From Haloarcula hispanica ATCC 33960 (GTDB taxonomy: Archaea > Halobacteriota > Halobacteria > Halobacteriales > Haloarculaceae): a stretch of 64,000 nt of DNA. The DNA lies in contig NC_015948.1 in NCBI RefSeq assembly GCF_000223905.1, forward strand, positions 2,356,001 through 2,420,000, in the 5' to 3' direction. Below the pieces are notes generated by a model that ran no database searches, was not told the DNA's origin, and saw nothing but the letters and a program-made list of their open reading frames with translations. Position numbers and translations under genes: made by a program. Shown in pieces: positions 1-7,601 of this stretch (its first letter is position 1; each line of letters starts with the position of its first letter).

Positions 1-351
1 GACGAACACGTCTGGATCGAGCGCACGCACGCCGGCCACAGAGACGGTGTGTTCGCCGCCGACGACGAGCGGGACGGCCCCCTCGCTCTCGAAATCCGAG
101 AGAGTGCCCTGGAGGAAAGTGAGGTACTCGGCAACGTCGGCCGTGGGGCCGATGTCGCCGTGATCGTAGACGGAACAGTCAGTGAAGTGCTGGTCGGTGC
201 GGTGGTCGTAATCGTCGAACTGCTGGCCGAACTGGCGGACGCGGCGTGGGCCAAAGCGTGCACCGGGGCGAAACGACGTCGACGCGTCGAGTGGCGCGCC
301 CACGAGCGCGTAGTCGGCCGCCCCGCGGTCGGCCCCCGCACCGGGCAACAT
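1..351 (-). CDS. speB: Agmatinase / ureohydrolase family protein (partial, runs off left edge)
   Basis: The first 117 codons of an arginase/agmatinase-family metalloenzyme are present; the rest lies beyond the left edge. The N-terminal half has the family pattern: a substrate-loop stretch (TSFRPGARFGPRRVR, near residues 25-39) and the first metal-ligand motif GGEHTVS near residue 98. The ATG at 351 lies 2 bp after the eIF5A stop codon, so the two genes are almost certainly one transcript. Known: members hydrolyse agmatine to putrescine and urea using two Mn ions. In haloarchaea a homologue beside eIF5A has been proposed to act in hypusine formation on agmatine-modified eIF5A. Which substrate is used cannot be decided here because most of the protein is missing. 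Confidence 0.88.
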   Translation of the reverse strand, partial: MLPGAGADRGAADYALVGAPLDASTSFRPGARFGPRRVRQFGQQFDDYDHRTDQHFTDCSVYDHGDIGPTADVAEYLTFLQGTLSDFESEGAVPLVVGGEHTVSVAGVRALDPDVFV

Positions 352-353
352 CG

Positions 354-734
354 TTACGAGCGTGTGATCTTGCGCTGTTCCTCGTACTGGAGGTACTCGA
401 TTTCGTCGTCAGGCTGGAGGTCGATGTCCTCGGGGACCCGCATCGTGAACGTGTCGTAGGTGTCGAGGTCCATTACCTGGGCGTCGTTGCCGTCGGTCGA
501 GACGACCTGCCCCTGCTTTCGGTTGACAATCGGGACCCAGACCTTCGCGTCGACGGGCTGGGACAGCGAGCGCTTCTTGCCGTCGAAAACGCCCTTGGCG
601 TCGATGCGGGCCTTGGCGCTGCCGTGCTTGCCCGGCTTGGCCGTGCTGTAGGAGTTAATCTTACACGGCGTGTCTTCGATCATGACGTAGCTTCCCTCGT
701 CGAGCTCTCGAACTTCGGTCTGCTCTCTTGCCAT
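354..734 (-). CDS. eif5A: Translation factor aIF5A
   Basis: The 126-residue protein has the eIF5A/EF-P fold signature. The N-terminal SH3-like domain (about 1-70) carries the hypusination loop [12 protein letters not shown], with the expected modified lysine at K36. The C-terminal OB domain (about 72-126) follows. eIF5A relieves ribosome stalling at difficult peptide bonds and needs the lysine modification for function. The length is normal for an archaeal homologue. It is the first gene of a two-gene unit with the agmatinase-family gene, whose ATG follows 2 bp after the stop. The ATG at 734 gives the conserved [11 protein letters not shown] start. Confidence 0.97.
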   Translation of the reverse strand: MAREQTEVRELDEGSYVMIEDTPCKINSYSTAKPGKHGSAKARIDAKGVFDGKKRSLSQPVDAKVWVPIVNRKQGQVVSTDGNDAQVMDLDTYDTFTMRVPEDIDLQPDDEIEYLQYEEQRKITRS

Positions 735-917
735 ACCGCCGGATTACCCCTGTTTGGGTATAAACGGTTTGGAATGCCGCAGGCCAGGTCCATCGCTGGG
801 CTCGTCCGAAGAAACGAGTCCTCCAGCGCCCGGAACTCCTCGACAGCAGCCCGACTCCCACAGCAGTTCCCACGTCTACCCCCACAGTTCAAGTGAGCTT
901 GCACTAACCACACAGAT
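735..917. other. Divergent intergenic region between eif5A and the cobalamin operon
   Basis: These 183 bp separate the divergent eif5A and HAD-hydrolase genes and should hold both promoters. Just upstream of eif5A, a minus-strand TTTATAC-like element near 755-762 lies about 25 bp from the ATG, fitting a leaderless promoter. I could not place a convincing TATA box for the HAD gene, and I see no further gene. Confidence 0.4.
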
Positions 918-1556
918 GTGGCACTCTCGTTCGACCTGTTCGGGACGCTCGTAGCGGCAGACCGGCCGTCAGAGCCGTGGGACGCCATTGCGGAGACGCT
1001 TTCGGCCCAGTCGGTTCGGGTGCCGGACGACTGGGAGGACGCCTATCGCTCGGCCCACCGCGAGTACGACCGCGGCCGGGAAGCGCCGCTGGACGAACAC
1101 GTTCGACTGGCGCTTGCCAGCCGCGGAGTCGAGGTTGCCGAGGAGACGGCGACCGAGGTCGTCCTCGATGCCTTCGACAGCCCGGTGACGGTCCGCGAGG
1201 GAGCCATCGAAGCGCTGGACGCCGCAGCACAGCGTGGCCCGGTCGCTGTCTGTTCGAACTGCAGTGTCCCTGGATTGGTCGAGCGAACGCTGGAGCGAGC
1301 GGCCATCGAGAATCAGAGCGGCCACGCGTTCGACGCCGTCGTCACCAGCGTCGACTGCGGCTGGCGGAAACCGCACCAGCGCATCTTCGAGGTAACTGCT
1401 GACGCGCTCGACGCGGAGCTTTCTGACCTCGTCCACGTTGGCGACGACGCCCGAACGGACGGCGGCGCGGGCCGCGTGGGCGCGCAGTCGATGTTACTGG
1501 AAGACCACCCGCTACCGGCGATAGCCGAGAAGCTCCGGGAGGGAACGCTGTGTTGA
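918..1556 (+). CDS. HAD-superfamily hydrolase at the head of the corrinoid operon
   Basis: A 212-residue HAD-like hydrolase starting at GTG 918; the ATG two bases earlier is in another frame. Motif I is SFDLFGTL, with the nucleophile Asp at residue 6; the usual second Asp is a Phe (DxF). Motif II is around VCSNCS, motif III the lysine in CGWRKPHQ, motif IV HVGDDARTD. The gene overlaps cbiB by 7 bp and so is translationally coupled to cobalamin assembly genes. Inference: it could supply the alpha-ribazole-phosphate or cobalamin-5'-phosphate phosphatase step, for which no CobC or CobZ is seen here. The missing second Asp weakens a simple phosphatase call, because DxF/DxY enzymes include dehalogenases. 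Confidence 0.75.
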   Translation: MALSFDLFGTLVAADRPSEPWDAIAETLSAQSVRVPDDWEDAYRSAHREYDRGREAPLDEHVRLALASRGVEVAEETATEVVLDAFDSPVTVREGAIEALDAAAQRGPVAVCSNCSVPGLVERTLERAAIENQSGHAFDAVVTSVDCGWRKPHQRIFEVTADALDAELSDLVHVGDDARTDGGAGRVGAQSMLLEDHPLPAIAEKLREGTLC

Positions 1557-2473
1557 GCGCGCTGGCGGTGGCCGTCGCCGGCGGGCTGGAACTCGCAATC
1601 GGTGAGCCACCGACCCGATTGCATCCCGTTGCGTGGTTCGGACGACTCGTCGGGGCGGTCGACCGCGAGTGGGACCACCCGCTTGCGGTCGGGGCGCTCG
1701 CCGCGGCGCTGTTGCCGCTCGGAGCCGCCACGGTGGTCGGCGCGACTGTCGCGCTCGCCGCCGGCCGCGCGCCCCTCGCCGCCGTCGCGCTCGCCGGCCT
1801 CGCGCTGTTCCTGACCACGAGCCTCCGCAGTCTCCTCTCGACCGCTCGGGGCGTCATCGCCGACACCGAGGCCGACCTCGCGGCTGCTCGGGACGGGCTG
1901 CTCGCACTCGCTGGCCGCGACGCCAGCGCGCTCTCTGCGGGCGAGGTTCGCAGCGCCGCCGTCGAGAGCGCGTCGGAGAACCTCGCCGACGGCCTCGTCG
2001 CGTCGCTGGCCGCGTTCGTCCTGGGCGGGCTCGCCGCTGCGGGCGTCGGCCTTCTACCGCTTCCCGTCGCTGCCGGGACAGCGGCGTGGATCAAGGCCGT
2101 CAACACGATGGACTCGATGCTTGGCTACCGCTCGAAACGCGTCGGGACGCCTGCGGCGCGGCTCGACGACGCCGTGATGTGGCTCCCGGCGCGGGCGAGT
2201 GCGCTCCTGCTCGCCGTCGCCTGCGGGTCGCCCCGGTCGGTGGCCCAGGCCCGGGACTGGCTGGACGGCGTTCCCTCGCCGAACTCCGGGTGGCCGATGG
2301 GGACGGCCGCCGCGGCGCTGGACGTTCGACTCGAAAAGCCCGGCGTGTACGTCCTCAACCCCACGAGACACCTCCCCGATGTGGCGACAGCCCAGCGTAG
2401 CGTCACGCGGGTTGGCGTCGCCGGGGTGCTGGCGTATCTGCTGGCCGGTCTGGGGGTGCTCGCGTGGTTCTGA
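1550..2473 (+). CDS. cbiB: Adenosylcobinamide-phosphate synthase CbiB
   Basis: A 307-residue integral membrane protein of the CbiB/CobD family, which joins adenosylcobyric acid to (R)-1-amino-2-propanol phosphate. The start has the family motif GEPPTRLHPVAWFGR. Several hydrophobic spans follow, with the conserved segments SASENLADG, IKAVNTMDSMLGY and the C-terminal NSGWPMGTAAAAL. Length matches the family (about 300-320). The GTG at 1550 overlaps the upstream HAD stop, and the 3' end overlaps cobS by 10 bp, indicating tight coupling. The aminopropanol phosphate substrate would be made by the downstream CobD-like enzyme. Confidence 0.95.
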   Translation: MLSALAVAVAGGLELAIGEPPTRLHPVAWFGRLVGAVDREWDHPLAVGALAAALLPLGAATVVGATVALAAGRAPLAAVALAGLALFLTTSLRSLLSTARGVIADTEADLAAARDGLLALAGRDASALSAGEVRSAAVESASENLADGLVASLAAFVLGGLAAAGVGLLPLPVAAGTAAWIKAVNTMDSMLGYRSKRVGTPAARLDDAVMWLPARASALLLAVACGSPRSVAQARDWLDGVPSPNSGWPMGTAAAALDVRLEKPGVYVLNPTRHLPDVATAQRSVTRVGVAGVLAYLLAGLGVLAWF

Positions 2474-3267
2474 CCGCGGTCCGGGGGGCGCTCGGCTTCC
2501 TCTCACGGCTCCCGGTCGGCCACAGCGAACGGGCATGGGACGCCTTCGTCGGGACACCGGCGGCGTTCCCGATGGCCGGCTACGTCGTCGGCGGCCTCGT
2601 CGCGCTCCCGTTCCTCGCCGCCGGCCTGCTCCCGGCCCCGGTCGTCGCCGCGGCCTACCTCGGAGCCGTCGTCCTCGTCGCCGGCGTCAACCACGCCGAC
2701 GGCCTCGCGGACCTCGGGGACGCCGCCGTCGTCCACGGCGACCCCGCGGAGCGCCGCGACGTGATGCGGGACACGACTGTCGGCGTCGGGGCCGTCCTCG
2801 CGCTGGGGACCGTCCTCCTCGCGCTGGCGTTTGGCGCGCTGGCCGCTGCCGGGCTCCCGCCGCTGGTCGCTGTCGCGCTGGTCCTCGCCGCCGAGGTGGG
2901 GGCGAAACTCGCGATGGCGACGCTGGCCTGCGTCGGACGCCCGAGCCACGAGGGTTTCGGGTCGACGGTTATCAACGGGAACAGCCCACGCCACCTCGTC
3001 GGCTCGCTCGCCGTCGCGCTCCCGGCCGCTGTCGTCGCCGTTCCGTCCACTGCAGTCGCAGTTCTGACCGGCCCGCTGCTCGCTCTCGGCCTCTCTGGCT
3101 GGGCTGACCGGCGACTGGGCGGCGTCAGCGGCGACACGTTCGGCGCGGCCAACGAACTCACGCGCGCCGTCGCGCTCCACATCAGCGTCGCCACATGGTC
3201 GCTGTTCGGTGGTGCCTGGCCGGTGCCGCTTGTCGACTGGGAGGTGCTCGCATGGACGCTCTCGTGA
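2464..3267 (+). CDS. cobS: Cobalamin-5'-phosphate synthase CobS
   Basis: A 267-residue hydrophobic protein of the CobS family, which joins GDP-cobinamide to alpha-ribazole (phosphate) at the membrane. The N-terminus shows the family pattern GALGFLSRLPVG; the catalytic Asp-rich loop NHADGLADLGDA lies near residues 77-88, followed by GDPAERRDVMRD. About six to seven hydrophobic spans are visible. The GTG at 2464 sits inside the end of cbiB. Its last codons overlap the start of cobY, continuing the chain of coupled late cobalamin genes. Length is normal. Confidence 0.95.
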   Translation: MVLTAVRGALGFLSRLPVGHSERAWDAFVGTPAAFPMAGYVVGGLVALPFLAAGLLPAPVVAAAYLGAVVLVAGVNHADGLADLGDAAVVHGDPAERRDVMRDTTVGVGAVLALGTVLLALAFGALAAAGLPPLVAVALVLAAEVGAKLAMATLACVGRPSHEGFGSTVINGNSPRHLVGSLAVALPAAVVAVPSTAVAVLTGPLLALGLSGWADRRLGGVSGDTFGAANELTRAVALHISVATWSLFGGAWPVPLVDWEVLAWTLS

Positions 3268-3806
3268 TGTGTGGCGGGCGCGGGACGCGGCTGGACACCG
3301 AGGCCGAGAAACCGCTCTTTCGGGTCGGCGGTGTCCCGATGGTCGACCGGGTCGTCGGCGCACTGGAAGACAGTTCCGTCGAAAGAGTTATCGCTGTAAC
3401 GTCGCCGAACGCACCGGAAACGCAGTCACATCTGGACGTGCCCTGTATCGAGACGCCGGGTGAGGGGTACGTCGCCGACCTCGACGCGGCGCTGGCCGAC
3501 GGCCGACTCGCCCGGCCGGTGCTGACCGTCGCCGCCGACCTGCCGCTGCTTGACGGCGAGATAGTGGACCGCGTGCTCGACGAGCACAACGGGGGCTCGC
3601 TGACGGTCCTGGTCCCGGCTTCGCTGAAGCGTGCCCTCGGCGTGAGCGACGACCCGACGTTCGACAACGGAGGTCGGGAGGTCGCGCCGACAGGCGTCAA
3701 CGTCGTCGGCGACGGCCCCGACGACGCCTGGCTCACGCGGGACCGACGCGTCGCGGTCAACGTCAACACGCTCGCTGACGCGCGCGTGGCTGAGCAATGG
3801 CTGTAA
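3252..3806 (+). CDS. cobY: Adenosylcobinamide-phosphate guanylyltransferase CobY
   Basis: A 184-residue nucleotidyltransferase with the archaeal CobY pattern: N-terminal GTP-binding signature MCGGRGTRL (residues 6-14), EKPLFRVGG shortly after, and AADLPLL in the middle. It transfers GMP from GTP to adenosylcobinamide phosphate, the archaeal replacement for bacterial CobU. I chose ATG 3252 because it places the GGRGTR motif at the usual distance from the N-terminus; an in-frame codon further upstream would add cobS-encoded sequence. It overlaps the end of cobS by 16 bp. Confidence 0.93.
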   Translation: MDALVMCGGRGTRLDTEAEKPLFRVGGVPMVDRVVGALEDSSVERVIAVTSPNAPETQSHLDVPCIETPGEGYVADLDAALADGRLARPVLTVAADLPLLDGEIVDRVLDEHNGGSLTVLVPASLKRALGVSDDPTFDNGGREVAPTGVNVVGDGPDDAWLTRDRRVAVNVNTLADARVAEQWL

Positions 3807-3870
3807 CGACGTGGGGCGGAGGCCGAACGCCGCGAAACCTTCTCCACACCGCCCGCCGTAGCCCCCGTCA

Positions 3871-4929
3871 ATGGACCCTGATTCGGTCGAGGGCTTGCGG
3901 GCGAGTGGCGGCAACGGGGCCGAGGACGCCATCGGGCCGGACGGGCGCGTCCCACACGGCAGCAGCGACGACCCGGACCTGCTGGATTTCAGCGCGAACA
4001 CGAACCCCCGCGTCCCGCCGGACGCCGCGAAGACGTACCGGGAAGCGTTCGAGGCCGCCCGCTCGTATCCGGCGGACGACTACCCCGAGTTCCGGGCGGC
4101 CGCGGCGTCCTTTGTCGACTGCGAACCGGAACAGGTGATACCCACGGCCGGCGGCCTCGAAGCCATACGTCTGGCGATCCAGACGACAGTTCGGACTGAC
4201 GACAGCGTGCTCGTCCCGTATCCCAGTTTCGGTGAGTACGCCCGCGAGGTCCGGCTCCAGGGCGGGACGCCGGAGTTCGTCCCACACGACGACCTGCTGA
4301 CCGCCGACCCGGACGGTCATGCGCTCGCCATCGTCTGCAACCCGAACAATCCGACCGGCGAAGCGGCCGACCCGTCGGCGCTCCGGGCCTTCGCCGACGA
4401 CTGTCTCTCTGCTGGGACGACACTGCTGGTCGACGAAGCCTTTCTCGGCTTTACCGACGAGCAGTCGCTGGCGGGCCGTGAGGGCATCATCGTCGCGCGC
4501 TCGCTGACGAAACTGTTCGGCCTCCCCGGCGTCCGGATGGGCTACGCCGTCGGAGCGGGCGCGGCCAGGGACCGCCTCGCCACCGCGCGACGCGCCTGGT
4601 CGATGAGCGCGCCGGCGGCCGCGGTCGGCACGCACTGCTACGGGCAACGCGAGTTCGTTGCGGAGACGAAGGCCCGTGTCGCCGACGAGCGAGCCCGTAT
4701 GCGGGACCGACTCGCGGCGCGGTTCGACGTGTTCCCCTCCGATGCGCCGTTCCTGTTGTTGTCGGTCAGCGACGCCGACGAGTCTGTCGACGACATCCTT
4801 GCCTCGGCTCGCGAGGCTGGTATCGCACTCCGGGACGCCCGAACCTTCCGCGGGCTGGACTCGCACATCCGCGTCGCCGTCAGAGCCCCCGAAGAAAACG
4901 ACCGGCTGCTGGACGCGCTGGATGTTTGA
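3871..4929 (+). CDS. cobD: CobD-like PLP-dependent aminotransferase / threonine-phosphate decarboxylase
   Basis: A 352-residue class I/II fold PLP enzyme. Landmarks are LDFSANTNP near the start, the AGGLEAIRLAI segment, NPNNPTG, VDEAFLGF, and the Schiff-base lysine at K214 in SLTKLFGLPGVRMGY. It resembles histidinol-phosphate aminotransferases, but in this operon it is best read as CobD, making (R)-1-amino-2-propanol phosphate from threonine phosphate for CbiB. A 64-bp gap separates it from cobY, and its stop overlaps the cbiZ start. The L-threonine kinase that would make the substrate is not in the window. HisC-like activity is the main alternative. Confidence 0.88.
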   Translation: MDPDSVEGLRASGGNGAEDAIGPDGRVPHGSSDDPDLLDFSANTNPRVPPDAAKTYREAFEAARSYPADDYPEFRAAAASFVDCEPEQVIPTAGGLEAIRLAIQTTVRTDDSVLVPYPSFGEYAREVRLQGGTPEFVPHDDLLTADPDGHALAIVCNPNNPTGEAADPSALRAFADDCLSAGTTLLVDEAFLGFTDEQSLAGREGIIVARSLTKLFGLPGVRMGYAVGAGAARDRLATARRAWSMSAPAAAVGTHCYGQREFVAETKARVADERARMRDRLAARFDVFPSDAPFLLLSVSDADESVDDILASAREAGIALRDARTFRGLDSHIRVAVRAPEENDRLLDALDV

Positions 4930-5638
4930 GACGACCGTCGAAGATGGTGTCTGTCAGGTCCGCCGCGAGGGTGCCAACTGGCTCTCGACGGCGTGGGACG
5001 GGGGCTACCGGACCGCAGACGCCGTCTACAACGTCACCGTACCCGAGGGGTTCGAGCGGACCGACCTCGACGCCTACCGCGCGGAGCGACTGTCCGCGAC
5101 CGGTTTCCCCCTCGGCCCGGCGCTGCTCACCGGCGTGCATATGGAGCACGCCCGCTGTGTCCGGAGCGGCCCGGTGTCGGTGTTGGCGACCGCGGGCCTC
5201 TCGAACCCCGCGGCGTTACCGATGTCGGGAGAGGGGACAGCGGACGACTCCGACGGAACAGCATCGAATCCGGCAGACAGCCCCGACTGGCGTCCCGGCA
5301 CGGTCAATCTCGTCGTCGGCGTCGACCGAGCGCTGGACAGCGGCGCGCTGGCAACGCTACTCGCCACGGCTGTCGAAGCGAAGGCCGCGACGCTACTCGA
5401 CGCAGCGGGCGTGCCCGGAACCACCTCGGACGCAGCCATCATCGGCTGTGTCCCGAGCGCTGAGTCCGCACCGTTCGCCGGCAGCGCAACAGAAATCGGG
5501 GCCGCCGCTCGCGTCTGTGTCCGCGACGCTATCCGGTCGAGTCTCGCCGCCCGCTACGACGGCGACAGCCTGCCGACCGTCGACGACGCGGCGTACGGCG
5601 TCGTCACCGACCGTGAGACGGAGGTGTTCGAGCCGTGA
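4922..5638 (+). CDS. cbiZ: Adenosylcobinamide amidohydrolase CbiZ
   Basis: The 238-residue protein matches the CbiZ family: WLSTAWDGG near residue 21, YNVTVP, FPLGPALLTGVHM, then SVLATAGLSNPA. CbiZ removes the aminopropanol side chain from adenosylcobinamide to give adenosylcobyric acid, which archaea use to salvage imported cobinamide. The ATG at 4922 overlaps the cobD stop by 8 bp. A Ser/Asp/Gly-rich loop (about residues 100-120) is inserted after the conserved N-terminal part and looks like a haloarchaeal surface insert. Together with cobA and cbiB this gives a salvage loop in one operon. Confidence 0.93.
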   Translation: MFETTVEDGVCQVRREGANWLSTAWDGGYRTADAVYNVTVPEGFERTDLDAYRAERLSATGFPLGPALLTGVHMEHARCVRSGPVSVLATAGLSNPAALPMSGEGTADDSDGTASNPADSPDWRPGTVNLVVGVDRALDSGALATLLATAVEAKAATLLDAAGVPGTTSDAAIIGCVPSAESAPFAGSATEIGAAARVCVRDAIRSSLAARYDGDSLPTVDDAAYGVVTDRETEVFEP

Positions 5639-5707
5639 AAAAGCCGTTTATCACACGACATTCCCGGAGACCAAACGGCTAAACAGAATCCGGTCGAACA
5701 GACGGGT

Positions 5708-6358
5708 ATGAGCGATAACACGGCCGGACCGACCGCCGAGCCCATCAGTCCAAGCGCGCCCGAGGAGTTCGGACTGGTCCAGGTCTGGTGGGGCGATGGC
5801 AAGGGCAAGACGACCGCGGCGCTTGGGATGGCGACCCGCGCCGTCGGCCACGGCTACCGCGTCCACCTCCTGCAGTTCATGAAGGGCGGGACCAGCACCG
5901 TCGAAGACGTGCGCGGCGAGTACAACGCGATTGCCGCCCTGCCGGGCTTCTCATACGAGAACGCGGGCCACTACGGCTGGCACGGCTTCCTCGACGGCAG
6001 CGAGGACGACGAGCACGAGGCCCGTGCGAAAGGCGCACTCGACCGGGCACAGGAACTCGTTCAGGCCAGCGCCGACGCCGACCTCTCGACGCCGCGGGAC
6101 GCCGACGGGCCGCCAGAGGAGGGCGTCAATATGCTCGTCTTCGACGAGATTCTCTACGCCGCGAACCGCGGCCTCGTCGATCCGGCGGACGTGATTGGGC
6201 TCATCGAAGCAAAGCCCGACGACCTCGAACTGGTCCTGACGGGCGGGCACGAGCGACCAGAATTTCTGACCGACCATGCCGATCTCATAACGGAAGTCAA
6301 CAAGGAGAAACACCCCATCGACGCCGGGCAGGGCGCGCGGAAGGGAACGGAGTTCTAG
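5708..6358 (+). CDS. cobA: Cob(I)alamin adenosyltransferase (CobA/CobO type)
   Basis: A 216-residue P-loop protein of the CobA/CobO/BtuR family with an unusual Walker A, WGDGKGKTTAALG (K34), then LLQFMKGG, VFDEI and LVLTGGHE near the C-terminus. It adenosylates the cobalt of reduced corrinoids using ATP. A short acidic N-terminal extension (about 20 residues) precedes the fold. The gene lies 69 bp after cbiZ and has its own upstream AT-rich stretch, so it may have a separate promoter. It is convergent with the small membrane protein gene downstream, overlapping by 4 bp. Confidence 0.95.
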   Translation: MSDNTAGPTAEPISPSAPEEFGLVQVWWGDGKGKTTAALGMATRAVGHGYRVHLLQFMKGGTSTVEDVRGEYNAIAALPGFSYENAGHYGWHGFLDGSEDDEHEARAKGALDRAQELVQASADADLSTPRDADGPPEEGVNMLVFDEILYAANRGLVDPADVIGLIEAKPDDLELVLTGGHERPEFLTDHADLITEVNKEKHPIDAGQGARKGTEF

Positions 6359-6795
6359 AGGGTTCCAAGCAGATAGTCAAGACAGACGCCGAAGACTAGC
6401 GAGTACGTCACGTTGGCGATACTCCCTGTGAGATAATACGTCGTGTTCCCACTGGAGATGTCTTGCCAGCGGACAATTGACTTTGCAGTGAACACCAGCC
6501 CTAGTGCCGTGTATGCGCCGAGTAGCGTCAACGTGAGTATCAGAATATTCTCTACTTTCCCGACCGCACGTCCCGTATCCGCTTCTTTTTCACTCACATC
6601 GGCACCGGCATATTGGAGAGCAGCGGATACCATGGTCCCACTTGTCGACAGCAACAGAGCGTACCCGGCACCAACTACGACCGCTGAGCGAAATGAGATA
6701 GACGAAATCAAATCACCGGTCGCCCAGACAAGACCAAGAATAGCACCGACTGTGACTACGGCCGACGCTGGTGTCCGCCAACTCACAGAACTCAT
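6355..6795 (-). CDS. Small multi-spanning membrane protein next to SatD-like gene
   Basis: A 146-residue hydrophobic protein with about four predicted membrane spans (near 10-27, 36-58, 83-107 and 122-144). No enzymatic motif is seen and I do not recognise a named family. The ATG overlaps the stop of the SatD-like gene (ATGA), so they form a two-gene operon running against the surrounding cobalamin genes. By analogy with bacterial sat loci, where a SatD protein sits beside a small membrane protein, it may be the partner of the upstream gene. Base composition is visibly less GC-rich than the flanking genes. Confidence 0.7.
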   Translation of the reverse strand: MSSVSWRTPASAVVTVGAILGLVWATGDLISSISFRSAVVVGAGYALLLSTSGTMVSAALQYAGADVSEKEADTGRAVGKVENILILTLTLLGAYTALGLVFTAKSIVRWQDISSGNTTYYLTGSIANVTYSLVFGVCLDYLLGTL

Positions 6796-7439
6796 TCCCA
6801 GACCTCTGTCATGGCCGCTTCAAGATTTGCTTCGGTTGACAGTACCATCTCCGCCTTTGCCCGCGAAAGCGTCTGTGAGACGGCCTGAATCGAGACGTCT
6901 CGGTCGTCAGCCAACGCCTGCATACTCTTTCTTTCGCGGTACTCACGGACGATCGACGCCTGGTGTGGCGTCCATTCCTGTTTCCACGCAAACAGCAGGT
7001 GTATCTGGTCGGCAAGCAGCGAAAGTAGCCAAGACTTCACGACAGGATCGTGCAGCGCAACGGCCCGACCGTTTTCCGTGATGTCAGCTAGCAACGTATC
7101 TGCTTTGTGGAACGCAGGGCCATCCATCTCTGAAACCTCGCTCGTTGTCATCCCCACGTCAACTTCTCCGTGGACAACCGCAAACCGAATCGCAGTCGGG
7201 TGTATCGATTCGGTGATTTCCCGGATAGCGCGGTAAGCATGTCCAGGGTTTCTGATGACTCCTCCGACCTCGTCAACCCCCTTCAACACCGAGAACGGCG
7301 CAACCGTCTGGTCGGCGAGTGCGTCGGTCGCTCGTGACACACCCTGATTGAGCGCCGCTCGCAACGCCTCTCTATCTGTGACCGACCGTGACTCGATGAC
7401 ATCACCGATGATGACGCACCATCGCTCCGCCATAGTCAT
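6792..7439 (-). CDS. SatD-family-like protein with C-terminal helix-turn-helix
   Basis: A 215-residue protein beginning with a SatD-like pattern (CVIIGDVIESR near residue 8) and ending in a sigma-region-4-like HTH, with the recognition-helix region ALADDRDVSIQAVSQTL near residues 176-192. SatD-family proteins are poorly understood; a regulatory role is inferred from the HTH. Two possible starts, ATG 7439 and ATG 7433, differ by two residues. It is coupled to the membrane protein by an ATGA overlap. The pair interrupts the corrinoid genes on the opposite strand and has lower GC, so insertion by transfer is plausible. Confidence 0.7.
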   Translation of the reverse strand: MTMAERWCVIIGDVIESRSVTDREALRAALNQGVSRATDALADQTVAPFSVLKGVDEVGGVIRNPGHAYRAIREITESIHPTAIRFAVVHGEVDVGMTTSEVSEMDGPAFHKADTLLADITENGRAVALHDPVVKSWLLSLLADQIHLLFAWKQEWTPHQASIVREYRERKSMQALADDRDVSIQAVSQTLSRAKAEMVLSTEANLEAAMTEVWE

Positions 7440-7601
7440 CGACTCAACCCGATATCGTTTACTTGTTTCGGTTAAACCGTTTCACGTTGAGTACCGTGTG
7501 AACGGCTAATCCGGATTCAGTTGATTGGGCAGTGTTAAATCGATATGGGTTTAGTGATCTGAGCGAAAGACACCAGTGCGTTCGTCTCCCAACACAGCCT
7601 A
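7440..7601. promoter_or_regulatory. Divergent promoter region satD-like / cbiP
   Basis: The 162 bp between two divergent genes contain an 11-bp perfect palindrome, cggttaaaccg (7469-7479), upstream of the SatD-like gene, and a gtttag element near 7548 that could serve cbiP. No cobalamin-riboswitch-like structure is evident, consistent with the rarity of that element in archaea. The palindrome is a plausible operator, but no regulator can be assigned. Confidence 0.35.

Noticed and set aside
7440-7601. Cobalamin riboswitch upstream of cbiP
   Set aside because: No B12-box-like conserved sequence or multi-stem fold is visible; such riboswitches are not expected here.
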